From the NCBI GenBank assembly GCA_946480015.1, contig CAMLIL010000020.1:1-64000 (forward strand): a stretch of DNA of 64,000 nt, given 5' to 3'. A program made the translations under genes and the position numbers. Source of the stretch: an uncultured Oxalobacteraceae bacterium. Its GTDB lineage: Bacteria > Pseudomonadota > Gammaproteobacteria > Burkholderiales > Burkholderiaceae. Below, one piece after another: positions 22,345-31,155 of this stretch. Numbering within the stretch: the stretch's first letter is position 1; each line of letters begins with the position of its first letter. The notes below the pieces were generated by a model. The model was not told the origin of the DNA and did no database searches. It saw only the letters and a list, made by a program, of their open reading frames with translations.

Positions 22345-22432
22345 ACCAATACCGTACAGATGTCCACTCGACACCTGCGCCGCATGCTGAGTTATGGCGA
22401 TGCCATGCACGGTATGCGCCAGGATCGACACT

Positions 22433-23743
22433 ATGATGCTAATCACTTGCTGGCGTAACATGATCAGGGGCGCCTGGCGCCGCAGGCGCGCGAGCCTGGC
22501 GGCGCTGTTGCTGCTCGGCGCCATACCAGCCATGGGCACGCCGCCCACGACCGTCACCGTGCGCAGCCATTCAGACCCGATCTCGCCCGAATACTTGTTC
22601 ATCAAGGAAGCGGCGGCCGCCTTCAACCGGCGCCAGCAGGTGTACCGGGTCGAATTCGGGTCCACGCTGCGCCGGGATTTCGCCAACTGGATGCACCGCG
22701 AGGCGGCCAACGGCACCCTGCCCTGCCTGCTCGATTTCGACGGCCCCTACCTGGCCGAGTTCGCGTGGCCGCAATATTTCCAGCCCATCGATAAATTCGT
22801 TCCGGCAGACATGCTGAACGATTTCCTGCCGTCCATCGTCGCGCAGGGAAGCTACCAGGGCCGGCTGTACGGACTGGGACAATTCGACTCCGGCCTCGTT
22901 CTGTGGGGCAATCTGCGCTATCTGCGCGCCGCCGGCGTGCGCATTCCCACCTTGCAAGCGCCCTGGAGTTTGGCCGAATTCGAACAGACGCTGGCCAGGC
23001 TGGCCACCCTCGACGGGCTTGCCTACCCCATCAGCTTTTCGATTTTCAACGGCCGGGGCAACGAGTTCTTCGCCTACGCCTATGCCCCCATCGTCCAGGG
23101 CTTCGGCGGCGACCTGATCGATCGTGGCCCCATGGGCCGGGCCAAGGGGGTGCTGGACGGGCCACGCTCGGTCGATGCGCTCACCCATTTCAAGCATTGG
23201 TTCAGCGCCGGCTGGGCCTCGCCGTCCGATCAACCGTCCGATCTGGCCTCCGGGAAGGTGGCGCTCTACTGGAATGGCCACTGGGCCTACCGCTCGCTGC
23301 TGAAGGAACTGGGTCCGGATCTGGTCGCGATGCCCCTGCCGGACTTTGGACACGGCGTCAAGACCGGCATGGGATCGTGGGCCTGGGCCATTTCGAGCAC
23401 CTGTCCCACCCCGGCCGGGGCCTGGGCATTTCTCGCCGATCTGCTCACGACCGAGTCGATCCTGCGCATGACGAATCTGAACGGCGCCGTGCCCGCCCGC
23501 CGCTCCGCCCTGCGGCAGTCGCCGCTGTATGGCGAGGACGGCCCTTTGCGCCTGATTGTGCAACAGCTGGAGCTGGGCGGCGTACCCCGTCCCGCCACTC
23601 CGGCCTATGGCACGATCAGCGTGGCGTTTCGGAACGCGGTCGCCAATATCATCCTCGGCGGCGATCCGCAAACCGAACTCAGCGAGGCTGCCAACCGGAT
23701 CGACCGCCAGATTGCCGCCAACCATGGCTATCCCTATCCATGA
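22433..23743 (+). CDS. periplasmic family-1 solute-binding protein, second of the SBP-kinase pairs
   Basis: 436 residues, a clear tandem paralogue of the protein at 17753: RSHSDPISPEY, FNRRQQVYRVEF, LWGNLRYLRAAGVRIP, GFGGDLIDRGPMGRAKG and VPARRSALRQSPLY are shared. Signal peptide with RRRR and LAALLLLG. ATG 22433 was chosen because AGGAT stands 7 nt upstream and the ACAC-ATGATG start region matches the first copy; the frame is open to 22394. As with the first copy there is no transporter partner. The ligand is unknown but may differ from that of copy 1. Confidence 0.85.
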   Translation: MMLITCWRNMIRGAWRRRRASLAALLLLGAIPAMGTPPTTVTVRSHSDPISPEYLFIKEAAAAFNRRQQVYRVEFGSTLRRDFANWMHREAANGTLPCLLDFDGPYLAEFAWPQYFQPIDKFVPADMLNDFLPSIVAQGSYQGRLYGLGQFDSGLVLWGNLRYLRAAGVRIPTLQAPWSLAEFEQTLARLATLDGLAYPISFSIFNGRGNEFFAYAYAPIVQGFGGDLIDRGPMGRAKGVLDGPRSVDALTHFKHWFSAGWASPSDQPSDLASGKVALYWNGHWAYRSLLKELGPDLVAMPLPDFGHGVKTGMGSWAWAISSTCPTPAGAWAFLADLLTTESILRMTNLNGAVPARRSALRQSPLYGEDGPLRLIVQQLELGGVPRPATPAYGTISVAFRNAVANIILGGDPQTELSEAANRIDRQIAANHGYPYP

Positions 23744-23796
23744 CAACGGCGTTGATCAGGCTGCCGAGGATTGACGATCCCGGGAAGGCGTCATGA
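23740..23796 (+). CDS. 18-codon coupling ORF between SBP2 and HK2
   Basis: An ATG overlapping the SBP2 stop (ATGA) opens an 18-codon frame whose TGA overlaps the HK2 ATG (again ATGA). In the first pair the ATGA of the binding protein is itself the kinase start. The small frame may therefore mark where the ancestral kinase start was separated from its gene by an insertion, and could still carry ribosomes from SBP2 to HK2. No ribosome binding site of its own is needed. Whether the peptide has a function is unknown. Confidence 0.4.
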   Translation: MTTALIRLPRIDDPGKAS

Positions 23797-26700
23797 AGCT
23801 TGGCATCAAGCGCAAGGTGTTGCTGGTGCTGGTTGGGTTGCTGGTGTTCACCACCTCGCTCGACGCCCTGCTGGCGTCCTATTACACCAACCGGCAAAAC
23901 CAGCAATCCGCCTTTGCCGCCCTGAATCGTTCGCTGCAAGCCTGGCACGACGATTTGCAGTCCATGACGGAGCGCCTCAAAGACGCGGCCCTGTCCACGG
24001 TGGGCGACACGGTAGTGCTCACGCAGTTGACCGACCTGGTCCTGCTTGAAACGCCCGCGGCCCCCGGCCCTGCGCAGCAGGACGCACTCGCGCAGACACG
24101 CACCCTGTCGTATGCCAAGGTGGTCTCGCTCAACCGCCTGCACCTCGCGCTGCGCACCGGCGGCTTTTCGCGTATCGCCGTCTATACCGGCGGCAAACTC
24201 AGTCATGCCGTCTCCGCCTCCGAGGCCGGCATGATGATTCGTCGCGGCAATACCGAGCGGGTCTGGGTGGCGGCGTCCACCGACGCCGGCGGCAATCTGA
24301 GCGCGCATACCTGGCCCGCGTGGCAGCCACGGTCTCCGCCGGCCGGCACCGCTTTGACCCAAACCGCCATCGACCGGCCCACGGTGTCCGTGTCCTTCGC
24401 TTCGCCCGAGGCCGCCTCGATCGACATCATCGTGCCGGTCCAGGGCGTGTTCGAAGAATATCTCACCGACATTCGCCCGCGCAAATACCGCCTCGTTTCC
24501 GGCATGACGATTGCCAATCCGGCGGACCGGCAGCCCGGCCACCCCGCGCAGACCGCCGCCATCCTGGTTTTCAGCCGGATGATCGACCGGGCATTGTTGG
24601 GCGCGGTGGCGAAAAAGACCGGCATGTTGCCCATGCTGTTCTCGCCCGACGGCCGCTACCGGCTTGGCCTGACCGCGACGCTCCTCACGCCGGATGAGCT
24701 GCTGAGCAAGGCGCAAACGGCCGGCCGCGGAAAGACCTCCACCGTGCTGCAGGAAACCGTCATGACCGGGCAGGGATCGTTCAATGAAGCCTTATTGCCG
24801 TGGCAATACGGAAACCAGACGCGCATGATTCTTGGCTTGAGCTCCTCGCGCGCCAGTACCCTGGCCAACATCCGCCAAACCGTGACCGCGATCCTGTTTG
24901 CCTCCAGCCTGATCCTGGTGCTCAGCATCGCGATGGGCACCTACTGGGTGGGGCGCTTTATCGATCCGATCGTCGCCTTGACCCGGGCGGTAAAACAGAT
25001 CGGCCAGAAGCGCCGGGCCGGCCACGGGTCCGCACTCGGCCAAGCTGAATACGTTCCCGTCACGGCGCCGGACGAGATCGGCGAACTCAGCGCAGCCTTC
25101 AATGTGATGACCTTTGAACTCAAGCGTGCTTTCGACACGCTGGAGCAGCGCGTGCAGACCCGCACCGCCGAGCTGCGCCAGCAGACCCGCTATCTGCGCA
25201 CCTTGATCGACACCCTGCCCCTGTGGGTCTGGCTCAAGGATACCGAACGGCGCTACCTGACCGTCAACCAGGCCAATGCCCAGGCCTGCGGGCGCAAGGT
25301 CGAGGAAATGGTCGGCAAATCCGACGAGCAGTTGTGGCCGCCCGAACTGGCCGAACGCTATCTGGCCAACGACGCCGAGGTGCTCACCACCCGCCAGCGC
25401 ACCACCGTGGAGCAAGCCATCGCCAGCGAAAACGGTCCGGTCTGGATGGAAACCTACCGCGCCCCGGTGCTCGACGAGGACGGCACCTTGCTGGGCATGG
25501 TGGGCGTCACGCGCAACATCAGCGAGCGCAAGGCCGCCGAAGAGGCGCGCGAGGCGGCGCTGGCCGAAGCGGTGCGGCTGGCGCGCCAGCGCAGCGATTT
25601 CCTGGCGCAGATGAGCCACGAACTGCGCACCCCGCTCAACGCCATCATGGGCTATGCCCAGCTGCTGCGGCGCGACACCCACCAGCTGACCGAGCGCCAG
25701 GCCAGCGGCCTGGCCACCATTCACGAGAGCGGCCAGCACTTGCTTACCCTCATCAACGACATCCTCGACCTGGCCCGGGTCGAGGCTGGCAAGCTGGTAC
25801 TGGCCCCAAGCGTCGTCCATCTGGGCACCTTCCTGCGGGTGGTGGCCGACATCATGCGGATCAAGGCCGAAGAGAAGAGCCTGCTGTTCCACTACGAAGC
25901 CGCGGCCGATCTGCCGGCCGCCGTGACGGTGGACGACAAGCGCTTGCGCCAGGTGCTGCTCAATCTGCTCGGCAACGCCGTCAAGTTCACCGATCGCGGC
26001 GAAGTCGCCCTGCGCGTGCTGCTGGTGGCGCAGCGCGCGCGCGAGCAGGGCATGGCGCGGCTGCGCTTTGAGGTGGCCGACAGCGGCATCGGCATGAGCC
26101 GCGAGCAGCTGGCGCGCATTTTCCAGCCCTTCGAGCAAGTGGCCGAGATGCAGCGGCGCGAGGGCGGCACCGGACTGGGCCTGGCCATCAGCCAGCAACT
26201 GATCCAGCTGATGGGCGGCAAAATCGAGGTCAACAGCGAGCCGGACAAAGGCAGCCTGTTCTGGTTTGAGCTGGAGTTGCCGGTGGCAACGGCCACCTTG
26301 CAGACCGCACCGGCGCCCCTGGCCATCATCGGTTACGAAGGCAGGCGCAAGCGCGTGCTGATCGTCGATGACGTGCCGCAAAATCGCGCCGTGCTGATGG
26401 ATATGCTGCAGGCACTGGGCTTCAGCGTGGCCGACGCCAGGAACGGTCAGGAATGCCTGTCAATGCTCGACAGCTTCAAGCCCGACCTGATCTTGATGGA
26501 TGCCATGATGCCGGTGATGGACGGACACGAGGCCACCCGCCGGATTCGCCAGATGCCGGCCTGGGCCACCGTCCCCATTATTACCGTGACCGCCAGCGCC
26601 GCCAGCGAAGACGAACTGAGATCCTATGCGGCCGGCGCCAACGCCTTTCTCGCCAAGCCGGTCGAGCACGATCTGCTGCTCGCAACCATCGGAAAACAGC

Positions 26701-27011
26701 TGTCCCTGCAGTGGATTTCCGAGCCGGCGACGCTGGGACCGCTCGACCCGGGCGCGGAGAGTGCGCCTGACCTGGTCATTCCACCCCCGCACGAAATCGC
26801 CACGCTGGCCCGGCTGGCGCGCCTGGGCAATATGCAAAAAGTCAGCGAGCAGGCCGATTACCTGCTGGCGCTCGATCCCGCTTTCGGGCCGTTCGCCCAC
26901 CGCTTGCGCGTGCTCGCGCTGAGCTACCAGTCGAAGGCGCTGGCCGCCTTTGTCGCGTGCTATCAAACCGGGCAGGAGGCGCCGCCGCCGGTGATGCAGC
27001 CGTCGGCATGA
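23793..27011 (+). CDS. hybrid histidine kinase HK2, paralogue of HK1
   Basis: 1072 residues with the same architecture as HK1: TM1 (about 9-30), periplasmic sensor, TM2 (about 370-392), HAMP, PAS, HisKA with H609, HATPase, receiver with D903 (LMDAMMPVMDG), helical tail. The sensor region is clearly diverged from HK1, whereas residues 450-649 are identical because 25140-25738 equals 20431-21029 base for base. The gene has its own Shine-Dalgarno (GGAAGG, 7 nt before ATG) in addition to coupling through the small frame at 23740. Its stop directly abuts the stop of the convergent response-regulator gene. Confidence 0.92.
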   Translation: MKLGIKRKVLLVLVGLLVFTTSLDALLASYYTNRQNQQSAFAALNRSLQAWHDDLQSMTERLKDAALSTVGDTVVLTQLTDLVLLETPAAPGPAQQDALAQTRTLSYAKVVSLNRLHLALRTGGFSRIAVYTGGKLSHAVSASEAGMMIRRGNTERVWVAASTDAGGNLSAHTWPAWQPRSPPAGTALTQTAIDRPTVSVSFASPEAASIDIIVPVQGVFEEYLTDIRPRKYRLVSGMTIANPADRQPGHPAQTAAILVFSRMIDRALLGAVAKKTGMLPMLFSPDGRYRLGLTATLLTPDELLSKAQTAGRGKTSTVLQETVMTGQGSFNEALLPWQYGNQTRMILGLSSSRASTLANIRQTVTAILFASSLILVLSIAMGTYWVGRFIDPIVALTRAVKQIGQKRRAGHGSALGQAEYVPVTAPDEIGELSAAFNVMTFELKRAFDTLEQRVQTRTAELRQQTRYLRTLIDTLPLWVWLKDTERRYLTVNQANAQACGRKVEEMVGKSDEQLWPPELAERYLANDAEVLTTRQRTTVEQAIASENGPVWMETYRAPVLDEDGTLLGMVGVTRNISERKAAEEAREAALAEAVRLARQRSDFLAQMSHELRTPLNAIMGYAQLLRRDTHQLTERQASGLATIHESGQHLLTLINDILDLARVEAGKLVLAPSVVHLGTFLRVVADIMRIKAEEKSLLFHYEAAADLPAAVTVDDKRLRQVLLNLLGNAVKFTDRGEVALRVLLVAQRAREQGMARLRFEVADSGIGMSREQLARIFQPFEQVAEMQRREGGTGLGLAISQQLIQLMGGKIEVNSEPDKGSLFWFELELPVATATLQTAPAPLAIIGYEGRRKRVLIVDDVPQNRAVLMDMLQALGFSVADARNGQECLSMLDSFKPDLILMDAMMPVMDGHEATRRIRQMPAWATVPIITVTASAASEDELRSYAAGANAFLAKPVEHDLLLATIGKQLSLQWISEPATLGPLDPGAESAPDLVIPPPHEIATLARLARLGNMQKVSEQADYLLALDPAFGPFAHRLRVLALSYQSKALAAFVACYQTGQEAPPPVMQPSA

Positions 27012-29300
27012 TCATCCTGCCTGCTCCTGGCGCTGGTTCGGCTCGCGCGCGCGCAGCAAGTCGGTAAACGCGTCCGGCGCCACCGCCATGCTGTAGTAAA
27101 AACCCTGGGCAGAGGAACAGCCATGGTCGAGCAGGAAGCTGGCCTGCTGCGGCGTTTCCACCCCTTCCGCCAGAATATTGAGGTCCAGGCTATGCGCCAT
27201 TCCGATAATCGCATTCACCAGTGCGCGGTCGTTCGCATTGCGCGTGATGGCGCCGACGAAGGACTGATCGATCTTGATGCAATCGATCGGATAGCGCTGC
27301 AAATACGCCAGGCTGGAATAGCCGGTACCGAAGTCGTCGACCGACAACTTGACCCCCATGGCGCTGAGCTGCTTGAGCGTTTCCACATTGTCGTTGCTAC
27401 GCTGCAGCAAGATACCCTCGGTAATCTCCAGATCGAGGGCCTCGGCGGAAAGGCCGGATTCGTCCAGGATCTGCGCCACCAGTTCGGGCAGATTCGGCTG
27501 GTAGAACTGGCGCGGCGACAGGTTGACCGCCACGCGCAAATGGGGATAGCCGAGGTCGTGCCAGTGTTTAAGTTGCTTGCAGGCTTCGCGCAAGGCCCAT
27601 TCGCCGATCTGGACGATGAGGCCGGTCTTTTCGGCGACGGCGATAAACGCCCCGCACGACATCGGCGCCTTGCCCGGACGCGCCCAGCGCAGCAGCGCTT
27701 CCGATGAAAATATTGCGCCGCTGGTCATGTCGATTTGCGGCTGGTAATGCAGGGTGAACTGGTCGGCCGCCAGGGCATGGCGCAGGCGGGTTTCCATCAC
27801 CAGGCGCTGGTGCACCGCCTTGTTCAGCGCCGGCGTAAAGAACTGGTAATTGGACCGGCCATTTTCCTTGGCGTGGTACATGGCCGTGTCGGCCGTGCGC
27901 ATCAGGGTTTCGACGTCAAGGCCATCGACCGGATAGACGCTGATGCCGACGCTGCCGGTAACGTGCAGTTCGTGGCCATCGACCATGAACGGCATTTTCA
28001 GCATGTCCAGGGTTTTTCGCGCGACCAGGGCTGCATCATTGCCTTCGATCAGGGGCGACGCGGTCAGCACGAACTCGTCGCCGCCCAGCCTGGCGATGCT
28101 GTCGCCCTCGCGCAGACAGGCTTTCAGCCGCCGCGAGACCATTTGCAGCAAGCGATCGCCCACGTCATGGCCGAGCGAATCGTTGATGCGCTTGAAGTCG
28201 TCGAGATCGATGAACAGCACCGCCAGCTGGGTGCCGGTGCGGCGGCATAGCGCGATCGCCTGGATCATCCGGTCCTGCAACAGCTGGCGGTTGGGCAATC
28301 CGGTCAAGGCGTCATGGTGGGCCATAAAACGGATTCGCTCCTCGGCCTGCTTGCGCGCGGTCAGGTCGAGCACGAACGCCACGCCGTGGCTGCGCGAGCC
28401 TTCAAAGAAGGCGCCGCCGATCAGCACCGGCACGCGGCTGCCATTCTTGCGGGTGAATTCTTTCTCATACGGCGAGCAGGTGCCGACCCTGTGCAGCTCT
28501 TCGAACGCCTGGATATCGGCCGCGTGGTACTGCTCCGGCGTCATGTCGGTCCAGTGAAGGCTACCCGTTTGCAACTCTTCGCTGCTATAGCCGATGATGC
28601 GCAGGAAGGCCTCATTGGGCCCCTCGATCAGGCCATCGCCGCTCCAGAAAAAAATGCCGATGATGTTGGACTCGATCAGGCGCCGGATGCGCGCTTCCCG
28701 TTCGAGCAGCACTTCCTGCATGCGGGTGCGTTCGATGATTTCCGACGTTAACTGGGCATTTGCCTGCGCCAGTTCGGCGGTGCGCTGCTCGACACGCAGT
28801 TCGAGCTCGTCGCGTGCGCGCTGCAGCGCCCCTTCGGCCTGTTCGCGCACGGTGACTTCCTCGCGCAGGCGCAGGTTTTGCGCCGTGAGCTGGCGTTGCA
28901 TGGCTTGCAGGGACAGGTGGGTATTGACCCGCGCGAGCACTTCCTCCAGCTGGAATGGCTTGGTGATGTAGTCGACCCCGCCGGCCTTGAATCCGCTGAT
29001 CTTGTCGTTGGAATCGGACAGGGCCGTCATGAAGATGACCGGGATCTGCCTGGTTTCCTCGTCCATTTTCAGGTGCCGGCACGCTTCGAAGCCGTTCATG
29101 CCGGGCATCATCACATCAAGCAGAATCAGATCCGGCTGGGCAAAGCGGGCGCGTTCAATCGCTTCCTCGGCATCTTGCGCCACCACCAGCGAGAAGCCGT
29201 GGCTGCCGAGATAATCGACCATGACGATGAGATTGGCGGCTGTGTCATCAACGATCAGGATAGTAGGGGCTTGCGTTTGCGGCGCCGCGATTTCGTTCAT
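27012..29300 (-). CDS. REC-PAS-GGDEF-EAL response regulator
   Basis: 762 residues. Receiver with phosphoacceptor D62 (DLILLDVMMPG) and K in ITKPFQ, a coiled segment (about 125-185) leading to PAS (about 200-320), a GGDEF domain with an intact ARLGGDEFVL motif, and an EAL domain with SSEALLRW and DDFGTGYSSL. Both c-di-GMP synthesis and hydrolysis look possible. It is convergent with HK2 with no spacer and is the only response regulator nearby, so it is the likely output of HK1/HK2. ATG 29300 preferred; GTG 29306 also possible; the ribosome binding site is weak. Confidence 0.9.
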   Translation of the reverse strand: MNEIAAPQTQAPTILIVDDTAANLIVMVDYLGSHGFSLVVAQDAEEAIERARFAQPDLILLDVMMPGMNGFEACRHLKMDEETRQIPVIFMTALSDSNDKISGFKAGGVDYITKPFQLEEVLARVNTHLSLQAMQRQLTAQNLRLREEVTVREQAEGALQRARDELELRVEQRTAELAQANAQLTSEIIERTRMQEVLLEREARIRRLIESNIIGIFFWSGDGLIEGPNEAFLRIIGYSSEELQTGSLHWTDMTPEQYHAADIQAFEELHRVGTCSPYEKEFTRKNGSRVPVLIGGAFFEGSRSHGVAFVLDLTARKQAEERIRFMAHHDALTGLPNRQLLQDRMIQAIALCRRTGTQLAVLFIDLDDFKRINDSLGHDVGDRLLQMVSRRLKACLREGDSIARLGGDEFVLTASPLIEGNDAALVARKTLDMLKMPFMVDGHELHVTGSVGISVYPVDGLDVETLMRTADTAMYHAKENGRSNYQFFTPALNKAVHQRLVMETRLRHALAADQFTLHYQPQIDMTSGAIFSSEALLRWARPGKAPMSCGAFIAVAEKTGLIVQIGEWALREACKQLKHWHDLGYPHLRVAVNLSPRQFYQPNLPELVAQILDESGLSAEALDLEITEGILLQRSNDNVETLKQLSAMGVKLSVDDFGTGYSSLAYLQRYPIDCIKIDQSFVGAITRNANDRALVNAIIGMAHSLDLNILAEGVETPQQASFLLDHGCSSAQGFYYSMAVAPDAFTDLLRAREPNQRQEQAG

Positions 29301-29545
29301 GATCACTCACTCATCCAACCCAAGATGGCAACACACCGGTTATTCCGTGGCGTCTGAGCGGTCTGGTTAGGCATGCTATGGATCATCATGGCGCAAACAC
29401 CCACGCTATACGCAGTGTAGTTAGAGTGTTGACCTGCGATTGGGTTCAGTAAAAGTGAGGTCGATCAAACAAATTCTTACATCGCGTGGCGCGGCCTGCG
29501 CGGTGTAGACTTTCAGCACCTGACCATTTCTTACACGGAGCACGC

Positions 29546-29932
29546 ATGAAACGAGTAACCGGTATCGGCGGGATCTTTTTCAAGGCCAACAATGCGCCAG
29601 CCATGCGCGCCTGGTATAAAACCCATCTCGGCATCGATGTGCAGGACTGGGGCGGCGCGGCGTTCAGCTGGGTGGGCGATGACGGCAAGCCGGCCGGCGG
29701 CACGACGATCTGGAATGTTTCCGCAATGGAGGGCGACGAGTACGCGCCCAGCACGGCGCCGTTCATGATCAACTACCGGGTCGCCGACCTCGATGCGCTG
29801 CTGGACGCCTTGCGCGCGGAGGGCTGCAATGTGCTCGGCAATAGCGAGGAATCGGAATACGGCAAGTTCGGCTGGGTGCTGGACCCGGAAGGCAATAAGG
29901 TCGAGCTGTGGCAGCCGCCGCCTGGACAATAG
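29546..29932 (+). CDS. VOC (glyoxalase/bleomycin-resistance) family protein
   Basis: 128 residues with the VOC beta-alpha-beta-beta-beta pattern: FFKANNAPAMRAWYKTHLGI at the N-terminus and FGWVLDPEGNKVELWQPP at the C-terminus, the latter containing the family's metal-ligand glutamate. Members range from lyases to drug-binding proteins; no specific role can be assigned. ATG 29546 has CGGAG 6 nt upstream; a longer frame from 29486 is unlikely. Confidence 0.85.
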   Translation: MKRVTGIGGIFFKANNAPAMRAWYKTHLGIDVQDWGGAAFSWVGDDGKPAGGTTIWNVSAMEGDEYAPSTAPFMINYRVADLDALLDALRAEGCNVLGNSEESEYGKFGWVLDPEGNKVELWQPPPGQ

Positions 29933-29949
29933 GGCGTCACAGGTTGCAG

Positions 29950-30348
29950 CTACCGGAGTGTCGCCTGACTCTGCGTCGTATCAGCGAAGCCGATACTCAG
30001 ATTATTATCGGCACACAACTTAACAAATTTTTCCGAAACCACGCAGTAGGCGGGATGATCGCGATCTCTGGCGATATAAAATTCAGAATCGAATGTCGAC
30101 CGGCATACCACCACATCAATTAGCCTGACATCTCCGGACAGGGTAAAATAACTTGACTTATCGCCATCGATAATGTCGGCAGACATCATGACTTTAGCCA
30201 GATAAAATGCATGCGCATGACCGTCGGCCAGGTTACGATTATAAATGAAATAGCCACTTAAGCGATTAGTGTTATCCCGCGGGGTGATGATGTCACCGCC
30301 ACCATTAGCAGTGGTACGAAGAGTATATTTTTCAACCATCATGTCCAT
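29950..30348 (-). CDS. orphan immunity-like protein, internally shortened paralogue of the gene at 31891
   Basis: 132 residues. The C-terminal half aligns with the protein at 31891-32439: FYIARDR is identical in both and VVSEKFVKLC matches VVSERFVKFC. The N-terminus (GGDIITPRDNTNRLSGYFIYN) matches that protein's SGDLVSISDKSGRLFEFFIMN. About 50 residues present in the middle of the longer protein are missing, so this copy may be non-functional. Start uncertain among ATGs at 30348, 30342 and 30339. GC content is visibly lower than the chromosome background, as for the neighbours. Confidence 0.5.
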   Translation of the reverse strand: MDMMVEKYTLRTTANGGGDIITPRDNTNRLSGYFIYNRNLADGHAHAFYLAKVMMSADIIDGDKSSYFTLSGDVRLIDVVVCRSTFDSEFYIARDRDHPAYCVVSEKFVKLCADNNLSIGFADTTQSQATLR

Positions 30349-30374
30349 TCCATCAGGCACAACGGACTAAACGG

Positions 30375-30416
30375 TTACGATCACGATTACGATTACGATT
30401 ACGATTACGATTACGA
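30375..30416. repeat. hexanucleotide tandem repeat (TTACGA)7
   Basis: Seven consecutive 6-nt units, the second being TCACGA and the others TTACGA. The array lies between two orphan immunity genes and its last unit contains the stop codon of the Imm11-like gene (TAA at 30413-30411). Being in units of six it would not change reading frame if its copy number varied. Confidence 0.85.
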
Positions 30417-30997
30417 TTTTCCACACACAGTGCGGTCCGCATATGTCAAATCGATCGCACGGCAAAACATAAGTCCGCCCACATTGCCATTTTGGCATGC
30501 GAGCTTCAGTTTTTCACCCGCCACGATATACGCAGGCTGTTCTGCACATCGAGCTGTTTCCAACTCATCGACAGCCGCATCTTGCACCTTAAGATATGAA
30601 AATGAATATGCTGGATCCGAAGGATCAAAATTTGTCTGACGATATTCACTTTGTTGCAGATCGATACAAGACACTTTTGTCCGGAGATTAATAGCGTAAA
30701 AGCCAGCAACCGTCTCGTCCTCGCATGAAATTCGCACCTCAAAAAATTCTGCCAAACCTGGCGCCGCGGATTCGATTATGCGTCGAAAATTCGCACTGAC
30801 CAATTCAGGGCCAATTGTATGAATTAAGTGAAGTTTTTTTATTTTATTAAGGTCCTTTTTTTCTTGACTTCATAAGACAGATTGAAGGAGATTTTCGACA
30901 GATCCGTTCCTTCAAAAAAAATATCACTTCCTGGAGAATTGTCGTGATCAAACTTAAGTAGACCATGGGTGTTTTTTACTGTAGTAATCAAATACAT
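30411..30997 (-). pseudogene. Imm11 (DUF1629)-like immunity gene with one frameshift
   Basis: An ATG at 30997 opens a 52-codon frame (MYLITTVKNTHGLLKF...) that stops at 30839. The neighbouring frame carries on without a start codon as IKKLHLIHTIGPELVSANF, then GFYAINLRTKVSCIDLQQSEY and PAYIVAGEKLKLACQ, to a stop at 30411. One extra base in or near the A7 run (T7 at 30856-30862 on the + strand) would join them into a 195-residue protein of the Imm11 pattern. It could be decayed, phase-variable or a sequencing error. The ATG overlaps the stop of an apparent toxin tail (TAATG). Confidence 0.6.
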
Positions 30998-31143
30998 TAT
31001 GTTTTATCCCAGCATGCTCGACTCGGACGATTTTTTCGAAGATGTTCACCAACGTCGTCCGCAAGAGCCTGTATTTTCATACGCTTGATTTCTGGGCTCA
31101 CGCGAGTCGCTTCGATTCGATCTAGTTGGTTTCTAAACTTTGA
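30997..31143 (-). pseudogene. candidate orphan toxin C-terminal tail
   Basis: A 48-codon stop-to-stop stretch without start codon, reading SKFRNQLDRIEATRVSPEIK and ending RPSRACWDKT. It is in frame to a TAA that overlaps the ATG of the Imm11-like gene (TAATG), which is how toxin tips and immunity genes are usually joined in Rhs and Cdi loci. The composition is protein-like and very basic. I do not recognise the family; it may be the last part of a displaced Rhs tip. Confidence 0.4.
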
Positions 31144-31155
31144 TTACCGGAAGCC

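Noticed and set aside
30375..30416. CRISPR-like array
   Set aside because: Units are 6 nt and directly joined with no spacers; it is a simple tandem repeat.
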